From: Polyangiaceae bacterium
GTDB lineage: Bacteria; Myxococcota_A; Polyangia; Polyangiales; Polyangiaceae
Direction: 5' to 3'
Assembly (NCBI GenBank): GCA_013361525.1
Contig: JABFXY010000110.1
Location: 1-49,846, forward strand
Length of the DNA: 49,846 nucleotides
Below, one piece after another: positions 17,293-26,279 of this stretch (its first letter is position 1; every line of letters starts with the position of its first letter). The notes beneath the pieces were generated by a model. The model was not told where the DNA came from. It saw only the letters and a list, made by a program, of their open reading frames with translations, and did no database searches. The position numbers were made by a program, and so were the translations under genes.

Positions 17293-18546
17293 TCAGGGGC
17301 CATCGAGAATATCTCGCCGCGGGGGTGTCCACGGCGGGACGTTCCGAGGGCACGTCACACCCGCCGAATCGGGTGGCATGACGACCTCTGCGAAGTCGAT
17401 CTCCTCGTCGCGATCGAAGCGCGCGTCGCCGACGATCAACTGGCCATTTCGTTCGACCCAAAATGGCGCTCGCATGAACCGGAGCGCCGCGCCCACGTCG
17501 CACCGCCGCGCGAGCTCGCGGAGCTCCGCCACCGAACCGCGAAAGGTGCCGAGCGGGCGCGTCCCAGGATCGGCCGGGGCCTCCGGCGGCAGGCGCGGCG
17601 CCGTCGTGTGCTCGAAAGGGGCCGGGCAGGCCGACGCGTCACGCAGGGCAGGGATCGGCGCGACCACCGAATATTGCAATATGACGTCACCGCCCGACTC
17701 ACCAATGGCGACTGCGTAATAACAAAGTGGATTGGCCGGCATCGGTGTCAGCGCGACGTCGACGAGCCTGGATGCCGGGTCTTCCGCCGCGACACGTGCG
17801 TGGACCCTCGCGCGCGCCATTGCGGACGTCGTCGCGAACGTCACGACGACAAAGGCCCAGCCTCCGACCGCGAGCAAGCGGTTCGGCCAAAGGCCGCTTC
17901 GGCGGGAGAGCGCGAAGGCCGCGGCGCCGGTCACGAAGGCGACCACCGTCAGCGAGATCCGTAGGGGTAGGGGGACGACGCGCGGAACGAGCCACACGAG
18001 CGCCAACATCGCCACGAGCAGCAAGCCGAGCAGGCCTCGCCACCAGCGCGCGCGGCGAAGCATGATGAGCGGGGGTATCGCGACGACGTAGAGCAGCGGC
18101 TCGACGATGAAGATCGTGTCGCCGTACAACCACCCGTCGTAAAAAGGCCATAGCGGGTGGACTCCATAGTTGTTCCACCCATCCATCGACACGTGCACGA
18201 GGGGTCCGAGCGCGCCGAGACCGAGGAGAAAGCGCTCTTCCGACGCCGAAAATGCGCGATTTCGCACACGCGCCAAGGCAATGATGGCCCCGGCGACGAG
18301 GAGGCCGAGCGCCACGCCGACGACCGCGGTGTGCGTGTACCCGCGATGATGCAACAGGTACCCGAGCTTTCCTTTGGTCAGGATCGTGTCGTACAGGATG
18401 TCGGCGTCGGGGACGTTGTTGGCAATTGCGCTCACCGCGTACGCATGTCGGGCGAGCGTCGCGGAGGTCGGGGCGCGCCGGTGTCGCAATCCGAGCGCGA
18501 TCTCGGCCACGAGGGCCCCGGCGAGCGCGTGCGTGACGTTCTCCAT
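17293..18546 (-). CDS. DUF457/YdjM-like membrane-bound metal-dependent hydrolase
   Basis: 417 residues, several transmembrane helices in the first ~260 residues. The N-terminal MENVTHALAGALVAEIAL, an Asp pair in NNVPDADILYD, HHRGYTHT and the His/Asp in HVSMDGWNNYG are hallmarks of the DUF457 (LexA-binding, inner membrane-bound hydrolase) family. They supply the predicted metal ligands. The C-terminal ~150 residues form a soluble domain beyond the usual family length, with the stretch RFMRAPFWVERNGQLIVGDARFD. The substrate is not known for the family. The gene runs opposite to both neighbours and so is probably a single transcript. Confidence 0.88.
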   Translation of the reverse strand: MENVTHALAGALVAEIALGLRHRRAPTSATLARHAYAVSAIANNVPDADILYDTILTKGKLGYLLHHRGYTHTAVVGVALGLLVAGAIIALARVRNRAFSASEERFLLGLGALGPLVHVSMDGWNNYGVHPLWPFYDGWLYGDTIFIVEPLLYVVAIPPLIMLRRARWWRGLLGLLLVAMLALVWLVPRVVPLPLRISLTVVAFVTGAAAFALSRRSGLWPNRLLAVGGWAFVVVTFATTSAMARARVHARVAAEDPASRLVDVALTPMPANPLCYYAVAIGESGGDVILQYSVVAPIPALRDASACPAPFEHTTAPRLPPEAPADPGTRPLGTFRGSVAELRELARRCDVGAALRFMRAPFWVERNGQLIVGDARFDRDEEIDFAEVVMPPDSAGVTCPRNVPPWTPPRRDILDGP

Positions 18547-18710
18547 GGCGGGTCGCCGATCGCCGGAGACTTCGGGGATCGGCGCGCCATCCTACAGCGC
18601 AATTCGGTTGCCCCGATTGTTTCCCGCGGAAGCGGCTCGGTCGACAAACCGACCTTTGCTCGAACGTTGTCGCGACCGCGCGCGCTCGATACCTTCACCC
18701 GCGGAAAATC

Positions 18711-19049
18711 ATGTTCGAACAACACGCCGGGCGTTGGGTGAGGTCGGAATTGTTCGGGGGCCGGGGCGAGGTCGCGGTCGCGGATCTTCTCGGGCGCCGC
18801 GAGGCAAAGCCGTTTCAGGCCGTCTTGGGTTGTGAGCTCGCGCCGGGGGGCTCGGTCGGCGTTCACCACCAGACCGAGGCGCACGAGATCGTCGTCTGCG
18901 TCGAAGGCCGCGGCCGTGCGACGGTCGGCGGCGAAACGCACGACCTCGTGTCGGGCACCATGGTCTACGTCGCGCTGGGCTCCACCCTCGCGCTCGAAAA
19001 CACCGACGCGGAAGCGCCGCTCCGATACTTGATCATCAAAGCGAAGTAG
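18711..19049 (+). CDS. Cupin-domain protein
   Basis: 112 residues, a single conserved beta-barrel. It has the cupin pattern GSVGVHHQTEAHEIVVCVEGRG with His, His, Glu and His metal positions (HHxxxxHE) and a second motif HDLVSGTMVYVALGSTLALEN that lacks the usual late His. It is small, cytosolic and without other domains; it may bind a metal and a small ligand or act as a sugar or keto-acid isomerase. Its last 14 bases overlap the end of the convergent cysteine synthase gene, which is tight packing but not evidence of a shared role. Confidence 0.88.
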   Translation: MFEQHAGRWVRSELFGGRGEVAVADLLGRREAKPFQAVLGCELAPGGSVGVHHQTEAHEIVVCVEGRGRATVGGETHDLVSGTMVYVALGSTLALENTDAEAPLRYLIIKAK

Positions 19050-19992
19050 CGCCCCACGCCTGCATCCACGGCTTTGCCCGATACCGATCCCACGCATCGG
19101 GCAACACGGTCACGACGGGCTCGTCGATGTCGCCGCGAGACGCGACGCGCAGCGCCGCGACGACGTTCGTGCCCGCGGAACCGCCCACGAACAGTCCCTC
19201 CTCACGCGCCAATCGCTTCACCATCTCGAAGCTCTCTTCGTCGCTGACGCGCTCGGCGGCGTCGATGACGTCGCGGTGGAGATTCCCGGGAATGTCGCTC
19301 CCGCCGATCCCTTCCACCGCGTAGCTTCCGTCGGGTCCGAGCTTGCCGGTCTCGACCCAGCCTGCGAGACCGGAGCCTTCGGGATCCGCGAGCACGACGC
19401 GCACGCCGACAATCGCCGCCTTGAGCCTGCGTCCGACGCCGCTGATGGTGCCACCGGTTCCTGCACCGGCGACGAACGCGCCGATGCGACCGCGCGTCTG
19501 CTCCAAGATCTCGGCTCCAGTCGTCTCCTCGTGGACGCGGACGTTGGCGGGATTCTCGAATTGGTCCGTCAAGAACCAGTCGTTTTCCCGCGCCATGCGC
19601 CGCGCGACTTGTTTGAAGTGGTCGGGGCTGGCGGGTGGCGCGTTCGGTGTGACGACGACGCGCGCGCCCGCCGCCGCGAGCGCGGCGCGCTTGTCGATCG
19701 ACATCTTCTCCGGCATCACGCAGACCAGGCCGTAGCCGCGAACGGCAGCCACCATCGCGAGGCCCATCCCTGTGTTGCCCGCCGTCGCCTCGATCAACGT
19801 TGCGCCGGGGCGGAGCACGCCTCGTGCTTCAGCGTCGTCGACGATCGCCTTGGCGAGGCGATCCTTCACGCTGCCGCCGGGATTCATGTGCTCGCATTTC
19901 ACGAGCACCGGCGCCCCGAGACCCGCCGCGATTCGGTCGAGGCGAACGAGGGGAGTTCGCCCGATGTGCTTCAGAACGCCGTCCGCTTTCAC
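19036..19992 (-). CDS. PLP-dependent cysteine synthase family protein
   Basis: 318 residues. It joins O-acetylserine (or O-phosphoserine, or homocysteine with serine in cystathionine synthase relatives) with sulfide. The PLP lysine sits in NPGGSVKDR, the phosphate-binding loop is AGTGGTISG, and the substrate loop reads EATAGNTGMG. The start is GTG at 19992: an in-frame stop lies four codons upstream and IGRTPLVRL follows as in other family members. No ribosome site is visible, and the start falls in the edge of a perfect hairpin, which may control it. No regulatory CBS pair is attached. The neighbour upstream on the same strand is yceI, 45 bases away. Confidence 0.92.
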   Translation of the reverse strand: MKADGVLKHIGRTPLVRLDRIAAGLGAPVLVKCEHMNPGGSVKDRLAKAIVDDAEARGVLRPGATLIEATAGNTGMGLAMVAAVRGYGLVCVMPEKMSIDKRAALAAAGARVVVTPNAPPASPDHFKQVARRMARENDWFLTDQFENPANVRVHEETTGAEILEQTRGRIGAFVAGAGTGGTISGVGRRLKAAIVGVRVVLADPEGSGLAGWVETGKLGPDGSYAVEGIGGSDIPGNLHRDVIDAAERVSDEESFEMVKRLAREEGLFVGGSAGTNVVAALRVASRGDIDEPVVTVLPDAWDRYRAKPWMQAWGATSL

Positions 19993-20020
19993 CCCGCGAC
20001 TCTACTGTGGAGTCGCGGGG
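19992..20020 (-). promoter_or_regulatory. Perfect 11-bp hairpin touching the cysteine synthase start codon
   Basis: Arms CCCCGCGACTC (19992-20002) and GAGTCGCGGGG (20010-20020) are exactly complementary around a 7-base loop. On the transcribed minus strand the hairpin comes right after the yceI-type gene, and its last base is the first base of the GTG start of the next gene. No T-tract follows, so it is either a weak terminator or a structure hiding the start of translation. Confidence 0.6.
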
Positions 20021-20037
20021 CCGGCGAGGTCCGGGGC

Positions 20038-20589
20038 TCAGGCAGCTTCGGTCGCCGATTGAGCCTTCACGGCCTGGATATCGAGCGAGATCTCCACCTG
20101 TTCACCGACGAGCACACCGCCCGCCTCGAGCACCTGGTTCCAGCCGAGGCCGAAGTCCTTGCGAGAGATGGTCGTCTTCGCCTGGAAGCCGATGCGCTCG
20201 TTGCCCCAAGGATCTTTGCCGCCTCCGAGGTACTCCGTCTCGAGCGTGACCTCCTTCGTCACGCCGTGAATCGTGAGGTCACCGACGATCCGGTAGTCCG
20301 ACTCTCCGCGCTTTTCGACCTTCTTGCTCTCGAAGGTGAGGGCCGGAAACTGCTCCACGTCGAAGAAGTCCGCGGACCGCAAATGCTCGTCACGCTTCGC
20401 CTCGCGGGTGTCGATGCTCGCCGCGTCGATACGGACCGAGACGCGCGAATCGTCGAGGCGCTGGGCATCGAACTCGAGCTTGCCGTCCCATCGGGTAAAC
20501 GCTCCGCGCACCTTCGAGATCACCATGTGGCGGACGGCGAAGTGGATTCCAGAGTGCGTCGTATCGAGCTGCCAGCGTTGCGTCGTCAT
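20038..20589 (-). CDS. YceI-family lipid-binding protein
   Basis: 183 residues, the usual length for the YceI lipocalin-like barrel that binds isoprenoid or other long-chain amphiphiles. It opens with WQLDTTHSGIHFAVRHM and continues with VRGAFTRWDGKLEFD, FDVEQFPALTFESKKVEK and DLTIHGVTKEVTLE, all typical of the family. There is no signal peptide, so unlike E. coli YceI it should stay in the cytosol. GGAGG lies about nine bases before the ATG at 20589, supporting the start. It is divergent from the alcohol dehydrogenase gene. Confidence 0.93.
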   Translation of the reverse strand: MTTQRWQLDTTHSGIHFAVRHMVISKVRGAFTRWDGKLEFDAQRLDDSRVSVRIDAASIDTREAKRDEHLRSADFFDVEQFPALTFESKKVEKRGESDYRIVGDLTIHGVTKEVTLETEYLGGGKDPWGNERIGFQAKTTISRKDFGLGWNQVLEAGGVLVGEQVEISLDIQAVKAQSATEAA

Positions 20590-20707
20590 GATTGGGTTCC
20601 TCCAGAGCCCAACGATGCGACCGTTCCTCCTGCCTCACTAGACGGCGTTCGGGCTCAAGATTGTTGCTGGGTTCACAACGAATCCCGGCCGGTGCGCAGG
20701 TTGCAGC

Positions 20708-21718
20708 ATGGTCGACATGCGCGCGATGCAGCTCCGCGACCCTGCGCCGATCGAGAACCGCCCCCTCGAGCCGATCGAGCGAACGATCCCGACACCCGAG
20801 CCGGGCGAGGTCGTTCTTCGCGTCGATGCGTGCGGTGTCTGCAGGACGGATCTCCAGCTTGCTGAAGGAGATCTCGCGCTGCACCGCCGACCTGTCGTTC
20901 CAGGGCATCAGGCGGTCGGCCGGGTCGTGGCGATGGCGGACGACGTGCAGTCGTTTAGGATCGGAGATCGCGCCGGCGTCGCTTGGCTCGCGAGCGCGTG
21001 CGGACAATGTGACCGCTGCCGGGAAGGTCGCGAGAACCTCTGCCTCGACGCCCGCTTTACCGGATGGGATCGCGACGGCGGTTTTGCGACCCACATCGCC
21101 GTCCGAGCGGACTTCGCATTGAAAATACCCGTTTCGTTCGATGATCTCGCGGCAGCTCCGCTCCTTTGCGGGGGCGTCATCGGGTATCGAGCTCTCAAGA
21201 TCAGCGGCGTTCGTCCCGGACAGCGGCTCGGTTTGTACGGATTTGGCGCGTCCGCGCTCCTCGCGTTGCAGGTCGCGAGGCACTGGGGCTGCGAGGTCTA
21301 CGTGGCCACGCGCTCGGCGCGCGAGCAGGCGCGTGCGCTGGAGCTGGGAGCGATTTGGGCGGGCGGCTACGACGACGCACCGCCCGCGAAGCTCGACGCC
21401 GCCGTCACGTTCGCGCCGGTCGGGAGCGTCGTCGTCGCTGCGCTCCAATCACTCGATCGCGGAGGGACGGTAGCCATCAATGCCATTCACCTGGATGGGA
21501 TTCCGGCATTTTCGTACGACGATCTGTGGTGGGAGCGAAGCCTCCGGAGCGTCGCCAATTTCACGCGGCAAGACGCGCGGGAGCTCCTCGAGCTCGCGTC
21601 CGAGATCCCCATTCGAACGTCGTTCGATCTCTATCCCCTCGAGGATGCCAATCGAGCGCTCGCGGATCTCCGCGCCGGCCACGTGAACGGAGCTGCGGTA
21701 TTGGACTGTCGAGCCTGA
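20708..21718 (+). CDS. Zinc-binding alcohol dehydrogenase family protein (MDR)
   Basis: 336 residues, two-domain medium-chain dehydrogenase. Catalytic zinc ligands are Cys in CGVCRTD and GHQ (His plus Gln where Glu is common). The structural zinc loop is CGQCDRCREGRENLC with four cysteines. The Rossmann domain begins LGLYGFGASALLALQVARHWG, where the usual GxGxxG is GFGASA. It most resembles the AdhA-like branch that oxidises or reduces simple alcohols. ATGs at 20708, 20717 and 20726 all fit; the first is given. It ends six bases before the stop of a convergent lipoprotein gene. Confidence 0.9.
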   Translation: MVDMRAMQLRDPAPIENRPLEPIERTIPTPEPGEVVLRVDACGVCRTDLQLAEGDLALHRRPVVPGHQAVGRVVAMADDVQSFRIGDRAGVAWLASACGQCDRCREGRENLCLDARFTGWDRDGGFATHIAVRADFALKIPVSFDDLAAAPLLCGGVIGYRALKISGVRPGQRLGLYGFGASALLALQVARHWGCEVYVATRSAREQARALELGAIWAGGYDDAPPAKLDAAVTFAPVGSVVVAALQSLDRGGTVAINAIHLDGIPAFSYDDLWWERSLRSVANFTRQDARELLELASEIPIRTSFDLYPLEDANRALADLRAGHVNGAAVLDCRA

Positions 21719-21724
21719 TGACGC

Positions 21725-22309
21725 TCAAAGCTGTTTGAGCGTTCCGCACGCACGTTCGAAGGCAGCAGCCGCTTCTTTTGCCTCTTTCGCCAGCTTCACC
21801 CGGCAAGCGACGTAGCGAGGCGCGTCCTTCTTCCAGCGCGCGACGACGATCCAGGTGTCGTCTTCGTCGCTCGCGATCAGCACGCGTCCTTCATCGCTCT
21901 TTTCGTCCTTCTGGACCTTGAACTTCTTTTCGTCCTTGTACTGCGCAAAATCGACTTTGTCGGAGACGGCTGCCCAATCCTTCTTCTCGCACATGCCGTC
22001 GCAGTTCGTGGACACCCAGAAGCTCGTCCCGAAGCCGAGCTCGTCGGGCGCGCTGTAGTTGCCCTCGAAGGCTTCCTTCCACCCCTTCGGCCGAACCACG
22101 ACGCCGTCGCCGTTGCCGACGGTGGCGGCCTCGAACGAGATCTTGCCCTTCAGCGAAGCGGGCAGGTCCTTTTCGATCTCGCTCGCGGTGGCCTCGAGGG
22201 CGGCCTTCTCTTTCTCCGGGTCGGCGCGCTTCTTCGATTCTTCCTTGTCACCACACGAAACGGTCACGAGCAACACGGCAGCGAGGATCAGACGCGACGA
22301 AGGGAGCAT
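21725..22309 (-). CDS. Hypothetical Lys/Glu-rich lipoprotein
   Basis: 194 residues. I chose the ATG at 22309 because it starts a clean signal peptide with lipobox TVSC; the frame stays open to 22645 but that part has no signal peptide and overlaps the promoter side of the divergent VanZ-like gene. The mature protein begins with a highly charged helix (DKEESKKRADPEKEKAALEATASEIEKDL). It then forms an alpha/beta domain with FGTSFWVSTNCDGMCEKKDW and DTWIVVARWKKDAPRYVACRVKL. Four cysteines follow the lipid Cys. No family is recognised; it should sit on the periplasmic or outer surface of a membrane. Confidence 0.75.
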   Translation of the reverse strand: MLPSSRLILAAVLLVTVSCGDKEESKKRADPEKEKAALEATASEIEKDLPASLKGKISFEAATVGNGDGVVVRPKGWKEAFEGNYSAPDELGFGTSFWVSTNCDGMCEKKDWAAVSDKVDFAQYKDEKKFKVQKDEKSDEGRVLIASDEDDTWIVVARWKKDAPRYVACRVKLAKEAKEAAAAFERACGTLKQL

Positions 22310-22459
22310 GCCCGCCCTTACCTCAAGTCTTTCGCGTGCAAAAGTGGCTGCCCCTTGGCTCGATGGCTCGGCGTTTGCCGCCCTTTTCACGAGTCTCCAT
22401 CGTTTCTCCGCGAAATTCGCACGGCTTTCCACCAAACGTTTCATGCCGACGCAGGCTCG

Positions 22460-22885
22460 ATGATGGACCATGCTCGTCAACCCGCGACCGGCAGCGCGGG
22501 GCTTCGACCGTCCATGCGACTTCGTTGGGTCTTCCTCTGGTCTGTGGCGCTGCTCGTCGGCGCCGCGCTCGTTCGACCGCTCACGCGCCGCTCTCGGACG
22601 TTTCGAATCGTCGAGAGCTCCGAGGCGGTGCACGTCGTCGCGCACTTTCTCCTCTACGGGACCCTCGCGCTCCTCGCGCGCCGGGCTGGGCTCTCGCCGG
22701 CGCGCGCGGCCGCTTTGACGCTGCTCGTCGGTGTCCTCCAGGAATGTGTGCAGCTCGTCCTCGCGCGCCGCGGCCCGGGGAGGCCCGAGCTCTTCGATCT
22801 CGTGGTCGACGCCGTCGGGATCACGTGCGCGTTGATGCTCGCCTCGGTCGTGCGTGGGCGCGGAACGCCCGCGCGCTCACCATGA
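22460..22885 (+). CDS. VanZ-like membrane protein
   Basis: 141 residues from the ATG at 22460. The ATG at 22514 before RLRWVFLWSVALL is an alternative that would make a shorter, more typical protein. Three or four hydrophobic segments are visible. The core EAVHVVAHFLLYGTLALLARRAG then GVLQECVQLVLARRGPGRPELFDLVVDAVG matches VanZ-like proteins: His in the first helix, and the acidic Glu and Asp in ExxQ and DLxxDxxG. Their biochemical activity is unknown, although one member affects teicoplanin resistance. A second membrane protein gene follows on the same strand after 77 bases. Confidence 0.8.
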   Translation: MMDHARQPATGSAGLRPSMRLRWVFLWSVALLVGAALVRPLTRRSRTFRIVESSEAVHVVAHFLLYGTLALLARRAGLSPARAAALTLLVGVLQECVQLVLARRGPGRPELFDLVVDAVGITCALMLASVVRGRGTPARSP

Positions 22886-22962
22886 AGAACACCTCCGGAG
22901 CTCTTCGGCTCGCAAGCCGTTCAACCGCTTGACAGCACCTTCGTGGGGGGCATCATCCGTCG

Positions 22963-23553
22963 ATGATCTCGCTCACCTTCGACCGCAGCACCTGGAGAGC
23001 CGGCTACGGCGTCTCCTTCGTGCTCACGCTCCTCGCGAGCTGCACGCTGGTCGGTGAGCGAATCACGCAGGGGGAGCTGTCGGTCGCGTGGCTGTGCAGC
23101 GCATTGCTCACGTTCGTCGCAATCGTTTGTGTTCAAAGCATCGATCGATCGCCGACCTCGCCGGCCGCAAGCGCCCGATCGAAGGGCAGGGTGGTCGCCG
23201 CCCACGCGCTCGGCGCAGCGTCGGCGATCGCCGTGGTCCACGTCGCCGTCGCCTTGAAATCGCGGCTCGCCGGCGGCGCACTGGTGGAGCGCCCCAGCCA
23301 AATCGTGAACGACCTCGTGCTCGTCGGCGCAATTCTCGGCCTCGTCTGGAGCCTACGTGCCGCGAACCCTCTCGTTCGACTCGGCCTGCCGGCGATCTCG
23401 CTCGGCGCCGTCACCCTCTACTTCGCGACCGCCCGCTTTTGGCACCTCGATCCGTTTCCTGGCTTCGCCGTGCAGCGATTCGTGGTGCAGCAGGCGCTCG
23501 TGACGGCCGGCGCGCTGCTCGTCTTCGATGTGTTCCGGCCGGCTCGGGCCTGA
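22963..23553 (+). CDS. Hypothetical polytopic membrane protein
   Basis: 196 residues with five to six hydrophobic helices (about 16-32, 41-58, 76-96, 110-127, 138-155, 170-190) and short loops. I recognise no family. A His pair (HALG, VVHV) and the motif WHLDPFPGF between the last helices are its only distinctive polar features. It lies downstream of the VanZ-like gene on the same strand and may be co-transcribed with it. The ATG at 22963 has GGGG-type purines before it but no clear ribosome site. Confidence 0.65.
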   Translation: MISLTFDRSTWRAGYGVSFVLTLLASCTLVGERITQGELSVAWLCSALLTFVAIVCVQSIDRSPTSPAASARSKGRVVAAHALGAASAIAVVHVAVALKSRLAGGALVERPSQIVNDLVLVGAILGLVWSLRAANPLVRLGLPAISLGAVTLYFATARFWHLDPFPGFAVQRFVVQQALVTAGALLVFDVFRPARA

Positions 23554-23642
23554 GTCCGGCGTTCACAATCGGGCGCGCGATCGGCCGGATCGCCAAAACT
23601 GCATGGCTTGCGCAGATCGAAGGCTTCGGGCATCGTCACTGC

Positions 23643-24248
23643 GTGCGGCTCACGTCGCTCTTCTTTTGCTTGGCGTGCGGATGCACGTTTCCTGACCTGA
23701 CCTTCGACGACACGCCTGGCGGCGGCGGCGGGAGCAGTGCCGGCGGAAACGCGCCCACCTCCACGTCGACTTCGACCTCGACGACCGGCGGGGAAGGCGG
23801 CATCGCCGGCGGCCCATCGAATGGTGGCGGCGGCAACGGTGGTCAAGGCGGCTCGACGCCGTGTGACCATGACGGCGACGGCTACCCTCGTGACGAAGTC
23901 GGATGTGTCGAAGCCGGTGGGTCCGGCGGCGCTGGAGGTAGCGGGCAGCTCGTCGACTGCAACGACGACAACGGGGACGTCCACCCGGAGCAGCCGGATG
24001 ACTGGTACGTCGAGCCGATCCCCGGCGAGACGGATCCGGTTCGCAAATGGGATTACGACTGCAGCGAGGACGCCGAGACGCAATACGTCGCCGGCACGTG
24101 CCCCTGCCAGAACAACATCAAACGCCTCGAGAACGTGCCCGAGGGCGTCGAGGGCTGCGGCCAAATGGGCTCACGGTATCGTTGCAATATCGACCTCGTC
24201 GCGAATTGCGAAGAGTTCGAGACGGACGTCCTCCAGGGTTGCCACTGA
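23643..24248 (+). CDS. MopE-type metal-binding lipoprotein with Gly/Ser/Thr linker
   Basis: 201 residues. GTG at 23643 starts a short signal peptide with lipobox ACGC, followed by a long low-complexity linker of Gly, Ser, Thr and Asn. Then come CDHDGDGYPRDEVGC and VDCNDDNGDVHPEQPDDW, which match the Asp-rich metal-binding motif of MopE-like secreted proteins. Eight further cysteines in the C-terminal ~70 residues suggest disulfides. The linker should hold the domain away from the outer membrane surface. It is followed three bases later by the SUMF1-type lipoprotein gene, so the pair is very probably one operon. Confidence 0.8.
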   Translation: MRLTSLFFCLACGCTFPDLTFDDTPGGGGGSSAGGNAPTSTSTSTSTTGGEGGIAGGPSNGGGGNGGQGGSTPCDHDGDGYPRDEVGCVEAGGSGGAGGSGQLVDCNDDNGDVHPEQPDDWYVEPIPGETDPVRKWDYDCSEDAETQYVAGTCPCQNNIKRLENVPEGVEGCGQMGSRYRCNIDLVANCEEFETDVLQGCH

Positions 24249-24251
24249 GCC

Positions 24252-25217
24252 GTGAGGCGTGCCGGGCCGGCCATTTTCGCCGTGCTCCTCGGGTGCGCCG
24301 CGCGCGGCTCGCGAGACGGCGCGGACACCGGCCCGCGCGACGCCCGATCGAACGACGCCCCACCGGCGCTCGTGCCCCCGGCGCAGCCGCCCGCACGACC
24401 CCTTGCCGGCCCGACCGCGCCGGCCGTCGAAGACGCCTGCGGTGGCTCGCTGCCGAAGATGGCGTGTATCCCCGGCGGTCCGTTCCTGCGCGGCTCGGAT
24501 GACGGCCCGAAAAACGAACGGCCCCGTGCGACGGTCGAGGTCGACGCCTTTTTGATGGATACGACCGAGGTCACCGTCGAGGCGTTCGAGGCGTGTGTCA
24601 CCGCGCGAAACTGCAAACCCGTACACACCATCTATTCGGATTTCAGTCGCCCTCGACAACCCAAAGTAGGCGTCAGCTGGTACGACGCTCGGGACTATTG
24701 CGTCGCGATGGGCAAACATCTCCCTACCGAAGCCGAGTGGGAAAAGGCTGCGCGCGGCGTCGACGGTCGCCGCTACCCGTGGGGGGACGCGCCCGCGACG
24801 TGTGAGCTCGCCATCATCATGGACGCACGTGGCCGCAGCTGCGGCGTCGCGAAAGAGGGCGCGAAGCCCGAGACAGGACGGACCTTCGAGGTCGCGTCTC
24901 GCGCGCCCAACGAATATGGCCTTTACGACATGTCTGGGAATGCTTGGGAGTGGGTCGCCGATTGGTATTCGGCGAGCTACGAGGCGTGTGGGGATTCGTG
25001 CTCGGGAAAGAACCCGAAGGGCCTTTGCGCCGGCGCGGCGAGCTGCCCGCGGAGCACCACACGCATCGTTCGCGGCGGCTCTTGGTATTGGGAGGCAGAC
25101 CACGCCACGACGACGTTCCGCTCACACCACCTGCCGGGCAACGAGCCGTATCACCACTACGGTTTTCGCTGCGCCGCGAGCCTCGACGAGGCCGCGAAGC
25201 TCACTGCTGGGCGGTGA
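24252..25217 (+). CDS. SUMF1/formylglycine-generating-enzyme-fold lipoprotein
   Basis: 321 residues from GTG 24252, three bases after the preceding lipoprotein gene. A signal peptide with lipobox LLGC and a Pro/Ala linker lead to an FGE-sulfatase fold (~70-310): ACIPGGPFLRGSDDG, MDTTEVTVEAFEAC, VGVSWYDARDYC, LPTEAEWEKAARG, GLYDMSGNAWEWVADW and RIVRGGSWYW. The fold is complete, but the paired active-site cysteines of true formylglycine enzymes near the end are replaced (TFRSHHLPGN). It is thus more likely a binding or structural member than a sulfatase activator. No sulfatase gene is nearby. Its end overlaps the convergent broken gene by 17 bases. Confidence 0.88.
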   Translation: MRRAGPAIFAVLLGCAARGSRDGADTGPRDARSNDAPPALVPPAQPPARPLAGPTAPAVEDACGGSLPKMACIPGGPFLRGSDDGPKNERPRATVEVDAFLMDTTEVTVEAFEACVTARNCKPVHTIYSDFSRPRQPKVGVSWYDARDYCVAMGKHLPTEAEWEKAARGVDGRRYPWGDAPATCELAIIMDARGRSCGVAKEGAKPETGRTFEVASRAPNEYGLYDMSGNAWEWVADWYSASYEACGDSCSGKNPKGLCAGAASCPRSTTRIVRGGSWYWEADHATTTFRSHHLPGNEPYHHYGFRCAASLDEAAKLTAGR

Positions 25218-26279
25218 GCGCGGGCGCGGTCGGCGCCGAGATCCGCCAAGCGCCGTGCTCGAGCTTGCCTCGGATGGGCATGTTGGCCTCCTGAATCATG
25301 GTCAGGATGCTCTTCGTTCGATCGGCCCAGTCGACGTAGGTCCGCGCGTCTTGCCAGATATAGTGATAGCGGGTCGAGTCGATCGCGTGCGTATGCAATA
25401 CCACCGAGCTCTCGTCGAGGGGCAGAGCCCGCATGTTGGCGCGAAACCGCCCCTTGTCGTATCCGAAGTATTGCTCGGCGTTGGACATGTAGACGACCCG
25501 CACGACCCACCCCGAGCGCTTCGCCAGTCTGCAAATGACTGGAGGGCGCCCTTCATCGTCAGATCTCCGCGGACGCAGCGAACACGACCGGTGCGCCACA
25601 TCGTCGCGATGTGCTCGAGCTCGGCGCGGTCGTTGCCGAAGAAGGGAATCTTCGCGCCGTCCAACCACTGTTTGAGCATCTTCAACCGGTGCTCCACCCG
25701 GGCGCGGCTCTGCGTGAACACGGCTTTGCGCTCGGCACGGACGCTAGGCGGAACCTCCGAAGCGTCGATCCAGGAGACGACCTCCGCCTCGCGATCCGCC
25801 GACCACAGCTCGATCACCTGTTCGGGCGTCTGCGCGTGCCGAAAAACGAGGCCGTAGACCTCGTTGATGTGGACGACCCAATCGTCGAAATCGAGCAAGT
25901 AGAGAATGTCGGAGCGCGCCCATCCCCCGAACAGATAGCTCTGCTCTGCCCCGACACCGACGTATGCGCCGCCCAGACCCTTGATGGCATTTCGAAACGC
26001 GTGCTGTTGGTCTTCGTTCGATACGACGTAATGGGTGTCGAGCGTGATGTCCTCGGGCGCGGGATCCGACGACAGCGCGGCGAGCTCTCGGAGCGGATCG
26101 GATTGGGGCGAAGGCTCCGGCAAGGGATCGGCTCCACGCGCCGCGAGATCCTGGTTCCCTGTTGCCGCCTGTCGGGTCCGCGCCTCCGAAGCGGGCAGGG
26201 AAGTCGCGCCGTCCCGCACGCCGCCGCAGCTCGTCGCGAGGAGCAGGGAGACAGCGAGCGATGTCAGGGGCGTACGCAT
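25201..26279 (-). pseudogene. Lipoprotein gene split by a one-base frameshift
   Basis: The frame from ATG 26279 encodes a signal peptide with lipobox ATSC and about 250 good residues (DITLDTHYVVSNEDQQHAF, LFGGWARSDILYLLDFDDW, HINEVYGLVFRHAQTPEQV). It turns into low-quality sequence after SFAD. A second frame takes over at about 25527 with LAKRSGWVVRVVYMSNAEQYF and runs to a stop at 25201. Reading GAC then CTG across the join would need one extra C. The two parts together make one protein of about 360 residues, with a methyltransferase-like or LIC_10091-like pattern. Either this is a real deletion or a sequencing error. Confidence 0.85.
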
